Positions 8,648 to 17,347 of a stretch of 64,000 nt of DNA are shown here, one piece after another. The translations under genes and the position numbers were made by a program. Every line of letters starts with the position of its first letter. Position 1 is the stretch's first letter. Source of the stretch: UBA1876 sp003446665. Lineage in GTDB: Bacteria; Synergistota; Synergistia; Synergistales; Thermovirgaceae. Under the pieces are notes generated by a model. It saw only the letters and a program-made list of their open reading frames with translations, made no database searches and was not told the origin of the DNA. The DNA lies in NCBI GenBank assembly GCA_040616305.1, contig CP159918.1:1674001-1738000 (forward strand). Direction: 5' to 3'.

Positions 8648-9939
8648 CTAGGGCAAGCCTATACCATGGAGAACTATAAGGGCTAAAACGGCGATGACAG
8701 GTATAACGATTTGGGTCACGAAAATCGGCCAGTAGGCTTCCCTGTGCGTTTGGTGACAGATGGAAAGAAGCGTGATCTGGGCACCCTGGTGCGGCAGAGT
8801 ATCGAGAGTGCCTGCCGCAATGACAGAAACCCTGTGCACCCATCCCATGGGAACACCCAGGGATGCGTATGTACTTCCCAATGCCGCATAAGCCACACCA
8901 AGACCACCGGATGCGGAGCCTGCGGCTCCGGCGGCAACTGCTGCGGTGATGGCCACAAAAAGCAAAGGCGGCATCTGGAGGTTTTGGAGCATACCGATAA
9001 TCTGTTCGAAACCGACAGTACCCCGAACCACGCCTGCGAAACCAACCACGATGGCGGTATTGAGTATTGCTAGCGCGGAATTCATGGCCCCTCTGTTGAG
9101 AATCCCGACCCATTCCTGATAACCTCCGCCGTAGTTTCTGAAAAGCACGATAGCTGTGAGTATGCCCGCGAGCACTGCTCCCTCAACAGGCATCCGGACT
9201 ACGTTGAAAAGGATAAGGATCAGAATCGGCGGGACTGCCGCAAGATAAGGATTCGGTAACTGAGCATCTTCGCCGAGTGCCTGGGTGAATTTCTTAACGT
9301 GTGCATCTTCGACAAAATAATGGCCCTTCTTCTGATAGGCCTTACCCTGCCATTCAAGGTAAGCGAATATCAGGGCAAATTATATTATTACAGCGATGGC
9401 ACCACCGATAGGATCGCGATGGGACTCGTCCCGAGAACACGCATCGGTATGATATTCTGTATGGCCGGCGTACCGGGCCCGTTCATGGACCATGTCCAGC
9501 ATCCTGCCGAGATGAGCCTTCTGCTCAGGTTCGCCTCTCGAAAAAGGTGCAGTGCGATAGGGTACATTGCGAAGAAAATTACGAAACCACTAATGCCACC
9601 ATAGGTCAAAAGTCCCGTTATGGCCATTACAAGGGGAGCGACGAACTTTCCTTTTGTCCACCCGGCCATCCAGTGCGCCAACGCCTTGGCCGCACCTGTT
9701 TCCTCCATCACGGACCCGAATACGGCTCCGACAAAGAATATAAGAAAATAGTTCTTCACATAACCGGCCGCCGTCTCCATATAAGGACCGAGCATCGTCT
9801 CGAAAAGCGGAAGGCCCGCTACAAGAGCGACAAGTATGGACAGAAGCGGACCCAAGATCAAAGCACTCCATTTTTGAAATGCCAGATACCCGAAAAGGAT
9901 CAATGCTATAGGTAAAATGGCAATCTGGATAAAATCCAT
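8648..9939 (-). pseudogene. GntP-type permease, broken by frameshift and stop
   Basis: Two frames together make one GntP/citrate-type transporter. The N-terminal part (9388-9939, from the ATG behind GGAGGGAAAGGAAG) reads MDFIQIAILPIALILFGYL to FGTSPIA-like residues, then runs into TAA at 9388-9390. The C-terminal part is in another frame and is open from about 9379 to 8648 (FALIFAYLEWQG to LHGIGLP), but has an in-frame TAA at 9380-9382 just before. The family sequence can be followed across only by adding one base near 9406-9412 and ignoring that second stop. Two lesions within 30 bases argue for a real pseudogene or a local assembly error rather than programmed frameshifting. If whole, it would import a gluconate-like or other carboxylate substrate for the surrounding pathway. 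Confidence 0.75.
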
Positions 9940-9995
9940 CTTCCTTTCCCTCCCCACATCCAAAAATTCGTTTTTACAGTAAAAAACGGTACCGC

Positions 9996-10253
9996 CTATC
10001 CTCCACCGATCACCGGCATGATCAGTACCGTCTCTCCGTCTTTGACTGTATCTTCCAGGTTCCTGTTTTTACCACCTACCGAGACATAGGCAATTTCACT
10101 CAAAGGCAATCCAGCCTGTTCGATGGCGTCCTTGTAGGTCGAACCATCGGGAACTTCCAGCAGGAGTTCTTTGCGTTTTTTCCGCTCGTACCAGTAAAGA
10201 CTTCCTTCAAGTTTTAAATGGATTTTCAAACCTCTTTTCCCCACTTTCCGCAC
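9996..10253 (-). CDS. MoaD/ThiS family sulfur-carrier-like protein
   Basis: This 85-residue ubiquitin-fold protein ends in the diagnostic GG (LIMPVIGGG) and has the family pattern VPDGSTYKDAIEQ, ISVGGKNRN-like and DGETVLIMPV. MoaD-type proteins donate sulfur to make the pterin dithiolene of Mo/W cofactors; ThiS types serve thiamine. Small MoaD-like proteins are often encoded beside tungsten aldehyde oxidoreductases, and this one starts the run that contains one. The start is unclear: GTG at 10253 has no ribosome site, while a second GTG at 10244 and a TTG at 10229 lie near purine-rich sequence. It faces the PucR-type regulator across a 190-base gap. Confidence 0.8.
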   Translation of the reverse strand: MRKVGKRGLKIHLKLEGSLYWYERKKRKELLLEVPDGSTYKDAIEQAGLPLSEIAYVSVGGKNRNLEDTVKDGETVLIMPVIGGG

Positions 10254-10442
10254 CGGAAATGACTAATTGATGACATAACCCCTTATCAGGGCATATACTT
10301 TTCCCATTTCAAGATATCAGGTATGCTTGCTTTGGACGGTATTACAGTTACACATCCAGAATATAAATGACCTGTGATTTTATAACATTATTCATCCGCA
10401 AATCAGTTAGTGCCATACAACGGCCAAAGCGGAGGGACGACA

Positions 10443-11996
10443 ATGCTGGTTGCCGACCTTTTGAAAAAAAAGATGTTTCCTGACTTCAGGCTTGTAGCTG
10501 GTTCGAAGGGTTTGTCTGAAAGACTTGGTGGCGTTTCGGTGATCGACTGCCCGGATATGTTCTACTGGGCACGCGGGGGAGAATTCCTGATTGGAAGCGG
10601 GTTTATCTTCAAAAACAACCCTGCAGGACTTGCTCCGTTTATCCAGCAGGCCTGGGAGAAAAACGTCGCCGCTATCGGGCTGAAGCTCGGGAGGTATCTT
10701 TCGGAATATCCTCCGGAGGCCATCGAAGCCGCTAACGATTTAGGGTTACCCCTTATAGACATTCCCATGAAGTACAAGTGGGTCGACATCATAGAGTTGA
10801 TTCACGACATTCTTTATCTTGAAAGGAAATCCCTGCAGGGAGATATTCATGAAGGCTTTCTGACAATGTGGGACGAAGTCTGGGACGTGAGACGGTCCTT
10901 GCTGGGGCTGGCCAAGACATTGGGAAGGGAAATCATAGTCATTGCGCCCCAGATTCAGATAAACAATGTTTTCTTGCCCCACGGTGAATCTCTAGATTTC
11001 GAGGACGCGGGCAGGTTCTTTCAAAGCCCGGTCGTAAAAGATATAACACTACCCAGTGAAGGTAACGTGCAGGTGAACATCGAGCACAGGCAAGTCGGAA
11101 ACAACATGGAAACTTACGCCGCTTATCGCCTCAAAACCGATTCAATAATAGAGCTTTACCTTCGCATGACGGAATCGGAGCAGTACATACCACTTCAGCA
11201 TCAACGCATGGTCCTCAGGGCTATCAGTCTCATCAGGGCGTCGATAATCGAAGAACGTCTGATCAGCAGCAAAATCCAGGCGCAAAAGGAACGCTTTCTT
11301 GAAAACCTTTGCCTGGGAATGTATAACGATGCCGACCTGGCGCTTCAAAAGGCCAAATCACTGGACATATTACTTCCCGACGATCCGGCCGTTCTCGTTG
11401 TGGCACCAAGGGACCAGGAGCACAGCTACCTGCCGACTCCAATTTACACGTCCTTGTACGCCTACCGGATCGGATTCAATTGGGTTTGCATAGATTCTTC
11501 CTCCCGCATTGAAGAAAACAGGCTTCACATCGACAAACTGGCCCGAGAAAACGATCTGTGGATCTCCATGGGGAGCCCCGCCAAAGATATCCAGGGTATA
11601 GCCAGATCTTACAGCGAGGCGAAAAAGTCGTATTTCTGGCTTCGTGAATTCCGACCCGAGGCTGGATTTTACGCATTCAACAACCTTCTCGTCCAGACGC
11701 TGTTCTCACAGGTCGTAAAATTGCCGGAAGCCAAGGATCTGTGGGAACGCTACTGGCTTCCACTAAAAACCGACAAGGGCACGCGCCGTATTTTCAGCCT
11801 GGCGGAAGTGGCAAAAACACTGATTCAACAGGACTTCAACGCCAGGAAAGCCGCCGAAGTCCTGCACTTGCACTACAATACCATCCGCAACTATATAGAG
11901 GAGCTCGAAAGGACACTCGGAATCAATCTGGATGACCAACTCAACAGGCAAGCCCTGATCCTGGGGTATTACGTGGATATTTCCAGAGAAAGCTAG
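10443..11996 (+). CDS. PucR-family transcriptional regulator
   Basis: This is a 517-residue regulator. The N-terminal PucR ligand domain (about 1-125) contains GGVSVIDCPDMFYWARGGEFLIGSG, and the variable middle is GGDEF-like or degenerate. The C-terminal HTH_30 domain holds NARKAAEVLHLHYNTIRNYIEELE, the DNA-reading helix. The start is the ATG at 10443 behind GCGGAGGGACGACA; the frame is open 33 bases further upstream. PucR-type proteins activate catabolic operons for purines, amino acids or aromatic compounds. This one is divergent from the MoaD/permease/ADH/AOR run and is its likely regulator. Confidence 0.88.
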   Translation: MLVADLLKKKMFPDFRLVAGSKGLSERLGGVSVIDCPDMFYWARGGEFLIGSGFIFKNNPAGLAPFIQQAWEKNVAAIGLKLGRYLSEYPPEAIEAANDLGLPLIDIPMKYKWVDIIELIHDILYLERKSLQGDIHEGFLTMWDEVWDVRRSLLGLAKTLGREIIVIAPQIQINNVFLPHGESLDFEDAGRFFQSPVVKDITLPSEGNVQVNIEHRQVGNNMETYAAYRLKTDSIIELYLRMTESEQYIPLQHQRMVLRAISLIRASIIEERLISSKIQAQKERFLENLCLGMYNDADLALQKAKSLDILLPDDPAVLVVAPRDQEHSYLPTPIYTSLYAYRIGFNWVCIDSSSRIEENRLHIDKLARENDLWISMGSPAKDIQGIARSYSEAKKSYFWLREFRPEAGFYAFNNLLVQTLFSQVVKLPEAKDLWERYWLPLKTDKGTRRIFSLAEVAKTLIQQDFNARKAAEVLHLHYNTIRNYIEELERTLGINLDDQLNRQALILGYYVDISRES

Positions 11997-12003
11997 GCAT
12001 CTT

Positions 12004-12918
12004 TCAACGTCGATACCTGATTCTGCGGGCAGGCTCGAAACTCGACCTTCCCTCCTGGAGGATACCGTCATAGGACTGGACGTTTCGGTCCTCGAGGTGA
12101 TCGAAGGTCATGGGACTTCTTGTACCACAACTCATGAACTTTATGGGATCCGGGTTGAGCTGCGCGGAGAAAATCTCGTCGCATCCCCTGGCCTGGGCAA
12201 GCTTCCATCCGGTGGGATCGATAATCATGGAATTGCCGAAATAACCAACCGGACCGTTTCCTACGGCGTTGACAGCCACATAGTAGACATGGTTGTCGTA
12301 AGCCCTGGCCTTGTTTGTAAATTCCCATACGTCGAAGGACCTCAAAAAAGCGGAAGGTCTGCAAATTATCTCGGCCCCTTTGAGCGCCTCTACCCTCGCG
12401 AGTTCCGGGAAATCGCCATCATAGCAAATGGTCAAACCTATTCTGGCGAGGCGGGTTTCCACCACTACGGGCTTTTTTCCGGCCGTCGTCCAGCCACCGC
12501 CCTCTATTCGTTCTTCCGGAAAAGGATGTGTCTTGTGGTAGACTTCTCCCCTGATTTCTCCTTTGTCATCGATTACGACCGCTGAATTATATATGACACC
12601 TTCCCGCTCTCCCCGGCTGTACGTTGTCCACACCACATGCACGCCAAGTTTGGAAGCTGCCTCCTGGACCCTTTCGGTGCAGCATCCGGGAATAACGTCT
12701 ACGGCATTCCAGAGCTTTTCGAGGGCTTCTTCGGCTTTAACGTTCTGGAAGGGAAGAAATCCTGTCGTTATGGTTTCCGGGAAAACGACCAAATCGGCAC
12801 CGTGTTCGATGACGGCCCGTTCAAGAAAAACAAGCGATTTGGTTATGTTGCTCTCAACGTCCATGGGTTTGACGGCAAACTGGCATCCCGCTACGACAAT
12901 CCGTTCCATTAAATACAT
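12004..12918 (-). CDS. Carbon-nitrogen hydrolase (nitrilase superfamily)
   Basis: This 304-residue amidase-type enzyme has the full catalytic triad: Glu48 in VVFPET, Lys129 in YHKTHPFPEE, and Cys165 in LTICYDGDFPE. The superfamily splits amides, nitriles or N-carbamoyl compounds through a thioester. The ICYDGDFPE loop and the overall length fit aliphatic amidases and N-carbamoylputrescine-amidase-like branches, but the substrate cannot be fixed. The start at 12918 lies five bases after AAGG. The gene converges on the PucR gene (8-base gap) and has its own 5' region of about 200 bases containing no other gene. Confidence 0.88.
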   Translation of the reverse strand: MYLMERIVVAGCQFAVKPMDVESNITKSLVFLERAVIEHGADLVVFPETITTGFLPFQNVKAEEALEKLWNAVDVIPGCCTERVQEAASKLGVHVVWTTYSRGEREGVIYNSAVVIDDKGEIRGEVYHKTHPFPEERIEGGGWTTAGKKPVVVETRLARIGLTICYDGDFPELARVEALKGAEIICRPSAFLRSFDVWEFTNKARAYDNHVYYVAVNAVGNGPVGYFGNSMIIDPTGWKLAQARGCDEIFSAQLNPDPIKFMSCGTRSPMTFDHLEDRNVQSYDGILQEGRSSFEPARRIRYRR

Positions 12919-13115
12919 TCACCCTTCTTCCTGGTATTTTCCCAAAAATACGAGCCCAATATTTCCTTTGGCCGAAAACAGGCCTGAAATACCACCCAAA
13001 TATTATTATATTGGTTATTGACCGGACCTGTTTTGTAAAAATATCACAAACAACCCTGTCCTTGGGTCAAAAAAACCACAATTTCCCTCCGACGACGGCT
13101 GTCCTTTCGCATACA

Positions 13116-13667
13116 TTATTCGACCAAAAGCAGGGCGTATCTGTCGGTCGGCTCGTCGGACTCCTTTTTAACCGTTATAGGATATCCCAGCTGTCGAGCG
13201 GCGGTGTAAACGTCGACGGCCATGGCTTCCATGGTGGGACGCCGCTTTTGAGGATTCCGGCAGTCTTTCGGGTTTCCTGCGCAATCGTCACAGAGGTTGC
13301 AAGGATCCAGGGGCAAGGCGAAAGCGCGCACCATTCCGCCCAAAAAAACCTTTTTTTCTATTTCCAGAAATTTCCTCTGGTGCACTTTAGCCCATTCCCT
13401 GTGCTCTTCCTTTGGAGCTGTGCTCGGCACGTGAACGAAAACGGCCTTTTCGTATTCGTCAAAGAAATTCCTGCACTCCGCCACTGAGGGCACATAAGGA
13501 GGGCATGAAGCATTTTTCCTGTTTTCGTCACATCCGAACAGGCATTTCATTCTTACCCAGTGAGCCACAGGCAGCGTTTCAGGCCGAATCCACTTGAATT
13601 CTCCGTATCCGTTTTCCCTCAAAAGCTCACTTATCCAGGGTATTTCCGGAGTGTAATAGTCCTGCAC
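13116..13667 (-). CDS. DUF2284 family Cys-rich metal-binding protein
   Basis: This 183-residue protein has two cysteine groups. One is near residues 42-55 (KCLFGCDEN, ASCPPYVPS). The other is in the second half (PCNLCDDCAGNPKDCRNP followed by RRPTMEAM). This is the DUF2284 pattern, annotated only as a predicted metal-binding protein and thought to hold iron-sulfur clusters. It stands alone between the nitrilase-like enzyme and the sensor kinase operon, so context does not add a role. No signal peptide is seen, so it is probably cytoplasmic. Confidence 0.8.
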   Translation of the reverse strand: MQDYYTPEIPWISELLRENGYGEFKWIRPETLPVAHWVRMKCLFGCDENRKNASCPPYVPSVAECRNFFDEYEKAVFVHVPSTAPKEEHREWAKVHQRKFLEIEKKVFLGGMVRAFALPLDPCNLCDDCAGNPKDCRNPQKRRPTMEAMAVDVYTAARQLGYPITVKKESDEPTDRYALLLVE

Positions 13668-13777
13668 CTTGATCCACCTCTTTTCTCTGGGTATATAGAC
13701 CTCTCAACAACGACGCTTTCCAAACGGCCTTCATCTTTCGCGCATTTAACGTATTGCTTTTCACTTTGACAAAGCTA

Positions 13778-15163
13778 TCATACCTGGCGACCCAAAGGCA
13801 GGAAGATCGACACCTCAAGGCCTCCATCTACTGCATTTGCAGCCGTTATTTTACCTCCATGAAGAACGACCGCCCGTTGCGCTATGGCCAGACCAAGCCC
13901 GACGCCGCCGCTACCTCTGTCGCGTGCCTCGTCGGTTCGATAGAAAGGCCTGAAAAGATCGGGCAGGCTTTCTTCCGGGACCCCCGGCCCGTAATCCCTA
14001 ACGGAAATGACCACATTATCTCCTGTTTCACGAAGCCTGACTTCGACAGGCTCACCTAAAGGCGTATGGCGCACCGCGTTTCTTATGACATTTTCCAGGG
14101 CGCTTCGAAGCATTTCTTCGTTGAAGGCAACGAAACATTCTTCAGTCTCCGATTGAAAGCGTGCTATCTTTCCCTCGTGAGAAGCTTCAAAACCGGCATC
14201 CTCCACTATGCCCTGCAAAAATGCGCGCAAGTCTGAAAGAGTCATTCGCACCCGCCCCATGTCGGCATCCAGTCTGGCTATGGAAAGAAGCTGTCCTGTA
14301 AGTTCTCCCAGGCGCTCGGCCTCGAGCTCGATCCTGTCCAGGGCGAGTTTGGCTTCTTCTCCCGAGCGTTTTCTCGCGAGTTCGAGGGCGACCACGAGAC
14401 GAGCCAGGGGCGATCTCAACTCGTGGGAGATGTCCCTGATCAATCGATTTTGCGCGTCCAGCAACTCGTTGATGTGACGAGCCATGACGTCGAAACTCCT
14501 TCCCAATTGACCTATCTCGTCACCGCGTTTTTTTAGCTTGTCCCCCACTCTTACGGAGAAATCCCCTTCAGCGATAGCCATTGCAGCCTTGTTGAGTTCA
14601 CCAATGGGGCTTGCCAGGTGACGGGCCAAAAACCATGATATCAGGACGATAGTGAAAAAAAGTCCCGTCAGGTGTATGAAAAGGGCCGGCTTGTTCCTCG
14701 TGAGGTCGGGGAAAAGAGGGCGTTTCGGCAGCGCTGCGACCAGGGTATAGGGATTGCCTTCTTCGGAAACCCTTTCCTGGATCATAAACAGTATTTTCCT
14801 TTTGTGTATTGTGGTTTCCCCGCTTAGTTTCGCATACTCGACAATTTCGAGGACTCTTTCGTCCATAGGTCCAGGTGCGAGGGATTTGCCCTCGGCGTCG
14901 AAGACATGAATCGAAAGACGGCTCTGGCGGCGTATCTCGTCAAGGTGTTCCCTCAGGGCTTCGCTCCCTTTTTCTTCGTAGATCTCTACACTGCGTATCC
15001 CGTGGTTGGAAAGAGCGTCCGCTATGATATCTTCCCTGCCCGTCAGAATTATTCCCTGGCGGGTCATGAAAATCGTAAGACCTATGCCAACGAGCACCAT
15101 CGCCAGCATTCCGCCCAGAAACCAAAGGAAGATGGTTGCAAAAAGGCTCCTGCCGGCCTTCAT
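13778..15163 (-). CDS. CpxA-like sensor histidine kinase
   Basis: This is a 461-residue inner-membrane kinase. TM1 lies at about 8-32, a periplasmic sensor domain at 33-160, TM2 at about 161-179 and a HAMP domain at 180-235. The phosphorylated residue is His247 in DISHELRSPL. The ATP-binding N box (NVIRNAVRHTP), G1 (DYGPGVP) and G2 (GVGLGLAIA) are all present. HELRSPL and the two-TM layout match CpxA and relatives. Its start overlaps the response regulator stop by four bases. It probably senses envelope stress and controls the divergent tolC-macA-macB-like operon through the box at 15949. Confidence 0.9.
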   Translation of the reverse strand: MKAGRSLFATIFLWFLGGMLAMVLVGIGLTIFMTRQGIILTGREDIIADALSNHGIRSVEIYEEKGSEALREHLDEIRRQSRLSIHVFDAEGKSLAPGPMDERVLEIVEYAKLSGETTIHKRKILFMIQERVSEEGNPYTLVAALPKRPLFPDLTRNKPALFIHLTGLFFTIVLISWFLARHLASPIGELNKAAMAIAEGDFSVRVGDKLKKRGDEIGQLGRSFDVMARHINELLDAQNRLIRDISHELRSPLARLVVALELARKRSGEEAKLALDRIELEAERLGELTGQLLSIARLDADMGRVRMTLSDLRAFLQGIVEDAGFEASHEGKIARFQSETEECFVAFNEEMLRSALENVIRNAVRHTPLGEPVEVRLRETGDNVVISVRDYGPGVPEESLPDLFRPFYRTDEARDRGSGGVGLGLAIAQRAVVLHGGKITAANAVDGGLEVSIFLPLGRQV

Positions 15164-15861
15164 TTTTCTCCCTCCGGAGGATAGGCAAAAAGGTAACCTT
15201 CTCCCCTCAGCGTCTTGATCCTCTCACTGCCGTCGGGGTAAGGACCGATTTTCTTTCGGAGATTGCTGATATGTACGTCGATGCTCCGGTCGAAGGGGGA
15301 ATAAACTCTTTTCAAGGCTCCTGGGACGAGTTCCTCCCTTGTCACGAGCCGGCCTGCCGATCGAAGGAGAATCTCCAGTATGGAAAATTCGACGGTGGTG
15401 AGGAAAATGTTCTTGCCGTAAAGACGAACTGTTCTGGAAGCTGGATCAAGTTCCAGACCGCCTACGGCAAAAAGCGGCAGTCCTGAAGCACCGTCTTCTC
15501 TTGCGCCCCTCCGCAGGACAGCGCGAATTCTCGCCAAAAGCTCCCTCGGGTTGAAGGGTTTGGGCAAATAATCATCGGCACCCAGCTCCAGCCCTACTAT
15601 ACGGTCCACGTCGTCACCCCTCGCAGTCAACATCAGAACAGGCATATCGGACTCTTTCCGCAGTTCCCTCAGAACGTCGAGACCACTCATCCCAGGCAGC
15701 ATTACATCGAGAATCACAAGGGCATAGGCATCGTTTCTGGCGGCCTCCAGCCCTTTCCGCCCGTCGTGAGCGGAATCCAGGCAGAATCCCTCGGCTTCGA
15801 GGTATTCATGCAACAGGTCGCAAAGTTCCCTGTCATCTTCTATTATCAGAATCCTTTCCAT
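15160..15861 (-). CDS. OmpR/CpxR-family response regulator
   Basis: This 233-residue regulator has a receiver domain with acidic pair Glu8-Asp9-Asp10, phosphorylated Asp52 (VILDVMLPG), Thr79 and Lys101 (LPKPF). A winged-helix DNA-binding domain (about 130-228) ends in RSIDVHISNLRKKI and RGEGYLF. The ATG at 15861 was chosen because it begins MERILIIEDD and follows GGGAGG; the frame is open 44 codons further, through the regulatory region, without meaning. It is coupled to the kinase and faces the exporter operon. A perfect GTAAA-N5-GTAAA box 88 bases upstream of its start supports CpxR-type specificity and autoregulation. Confidence 0.9.
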   Translation of the reverse strand: MERILIIEDDRELCDLLHEYLEAEGFCLDSAHDGRKGLEAARNDAYALVILDVMLPGMSGLDVLRELRKESDMPVLMLTARGDDVDRIVGLELGADDYLPKPFNPRELLARIRAVLRRGAREDGASGLPLFAVGGLELDPASRTVRLYGKNIFLTTVEFSILEILLRSAGRLVTREELVPGALKRVYSPFDRSIDVHISNLRKKIGPYPDGSERIKTLRGEGYLFAYPPEGEK

Positions 15862-15948
15862 ACCAGGAGGACCTCCCTTGATATACCCACTGTAGCCCAA
15901 TAGAGCTGTCTCTGCCATTAAGAATGGTAAAAGATTGCCACAAAAGTC

Positions 15949-15963
15949 TTTACAAAACTTTAC
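15949..15963 (-). promoter_or_regulatory. CpxR-type binding box
   Basis: Two GTAAA repeats on the minus strand separated by five bases (TTTAC-AAAAC-TTTAC on the plus strand) match the known CpxR consensus GTAAA-N4-5-GTAAA exactly. The box lies in the 180-base divergent region between the CpxR-like gene and the tolC-like gene, so one site can act on both. A TACAAT -10-like hexamer at 15996-16001 lies downstream on the plus strand. Confidence 0.65.
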
Positions 15964-16042
15964 AGAAGTCATCGCACTTTTTACGCTGCGCATAATACAA
16001 TGTTTGCATCAAAGACGATATTCGCATCCCGGGAGGTAAGGC

Positions 16043-17347
16043 ATGAAAAAATTTCTGTCGACCTTGCTTTTGATGTTTTTTATTTTATTCCCGGACCTTC
16101 CGATCGAAGCTTCCGACGAAATGCTATCCCTGGATAAATGCATTACTATTGCTCTGGAAAACCATCCGTCCCTCGCCTCCGCCGAGTCAGAAGTCAGGGC
16201 ATCGGCGGCAAGAACCCAACAGCAGGCTTCGGGACTCAGACCTTCGCTTTCAGGCAGCGCAAGCCATTCCAGGAGGCGTGACAGCGACACCTCCTCCACA
16301 TCCGTCTCTGTAAACCAGCTACTTTCCGACGGAGGCAAGAAAAAAACCGCTGTCGACGCTGCGCAACTAAATTACGAAGCTGCCGGTAAAGACCTTGCAA
16401 GAACCAGGCAGGATGTGATCTACAACGTTACCGTGGCCTTTTTCGGCGTTTTACAGGCCCAATGGAACGTCATAGTCGGAGAGGAAACCCTGGACCTTTA
16501 CGCGCAACAACTTGAAAAAGCCCGGGCGGCTTACGGCGCCGGGACAGTGGCAAGGTCGGACGTGACGGCGGCGGAAGTGGACCTTGGAAACGCTCGAGTT
16601 GACCTCACCCGCTCAAGAGCGAACCTCGAGCGTTCCATAGCGGTTTTGGAAAATGAAATGGGCAACCCACCCCTTCCATCGTCTTACAAACTTGCCGATC
16701 CCGGCATTTCTGGTGAGATCGTCATAAGCCTCGATGAGGCAATGAAAGAGGCCCTGGTAAACAGGCCGGACTTTGCCTCCAGTCTTCTGGCTCTTCAGGC
16801 GGCCAAAGCCAATCTCAGCTACCAGGCAAAGTCCATGAACCCCGAATTTTCCGGTTTCGCCGGTTATGACTGGTCCCACGGCAACTCCGGTGGTGAAGAC
16901 GAGTGGCGTACCGGAGTCTCCGTTTCTATCCCACTTTACGATGGTGGGCTGACTGCGTCCAGGACCGAGGAAGCCAGGGCTAACATCGAAAAAACAACCT
17001 CTGCACTGACTTTATCAAGGCAAGCCATTCTTCTGGAGGTTAAAACAGCAATGCTCGACATCGAAGAGGCTCGTGAGAACCTCAAACTCACGGAATTGCT
17101 TGTTCGTCAAGCCAGAGAAAACCTTGAACTTGCAACCGGCAGATACCGGGTAGGCGTAGGGAATTCCCTTGAGGTCAGCCAGGCTGCCGAAAACTACAGC
17201 CAGGCACAGAAAACCCGGTACAACGCCATATACCAGTATCACCAGGCCTCTGCAAGTCTGGAGGCGGCCATGGGGCGAGATCTCGCTCCCTGGACCACAG
17301 AAGACAAAAAAGTCGCACAGGCGCCTGCGGAGGTTTCTGAACGATGA
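16043..17347 (+). CDS. TolC-family outer membrane efflux protein
   Basis: This is a 434-residue trimeric outer-membrane channel subunit. A signal peptide (about 1-24, KKFLSTLLLMFFILFPDLPIEA then Ser) is followed by two repeats of the OEP domain. These have the characteristic long helices rich in Ala, Glu and Gln (LNYEAAGKDLARTRQDV; ALTLSRQAILLEVKTAMLDIEEARENL). Length and repeat structure are normal for TolC. It is the first gene of a three-component exporter operon: its stop overlaps the periplasmic adaptor start by four bases. Its presence means the cell has an outer membrane. Confidence 0.9.
   Translation: MKKFLSTLLLMFFILFPDLPIEASDEMLSLDKCITIALENHPSLASAESEVRASAARTQQQASGLRPSLSGSASHSRRRDSDTSSTSVSVNQLLSDGGKKKTAVDAAQLNYEAAGKDLARTRQDVIYNVTVAFFGVLQAQWNVIVGEETLDLYAQQLEKARAAYGAGTVARSDVTAAEVDLGNARVDLTRSRANLERSIAVLENEMGNPPLPSSYKLADPGISGEIVISLDEAMKEALVNRPDFASSLLALQAAKANLSYQAKSMNPEFSGFAGYDWSHGNSGGEDEWRTGVSVSIPLYDGGLTASRTEEARANIEKTTSALTLSRQAILLEVKTAMLDIEEARENLKLTELLVRQARENLELATGRYRVGVGNSLEVSQAAENYSQAQKTRYNAIYQYHQASASLEAAMGRDLAPWTTEDKKVAQAPAEVSER

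Noticed and set aside
9370..9415. Programmed frameshift in the GntP-type permease
   Set aside because: A slippery site alone would not give a product, because the second frame has its own TAA at 9380-9382 before the conserved part.
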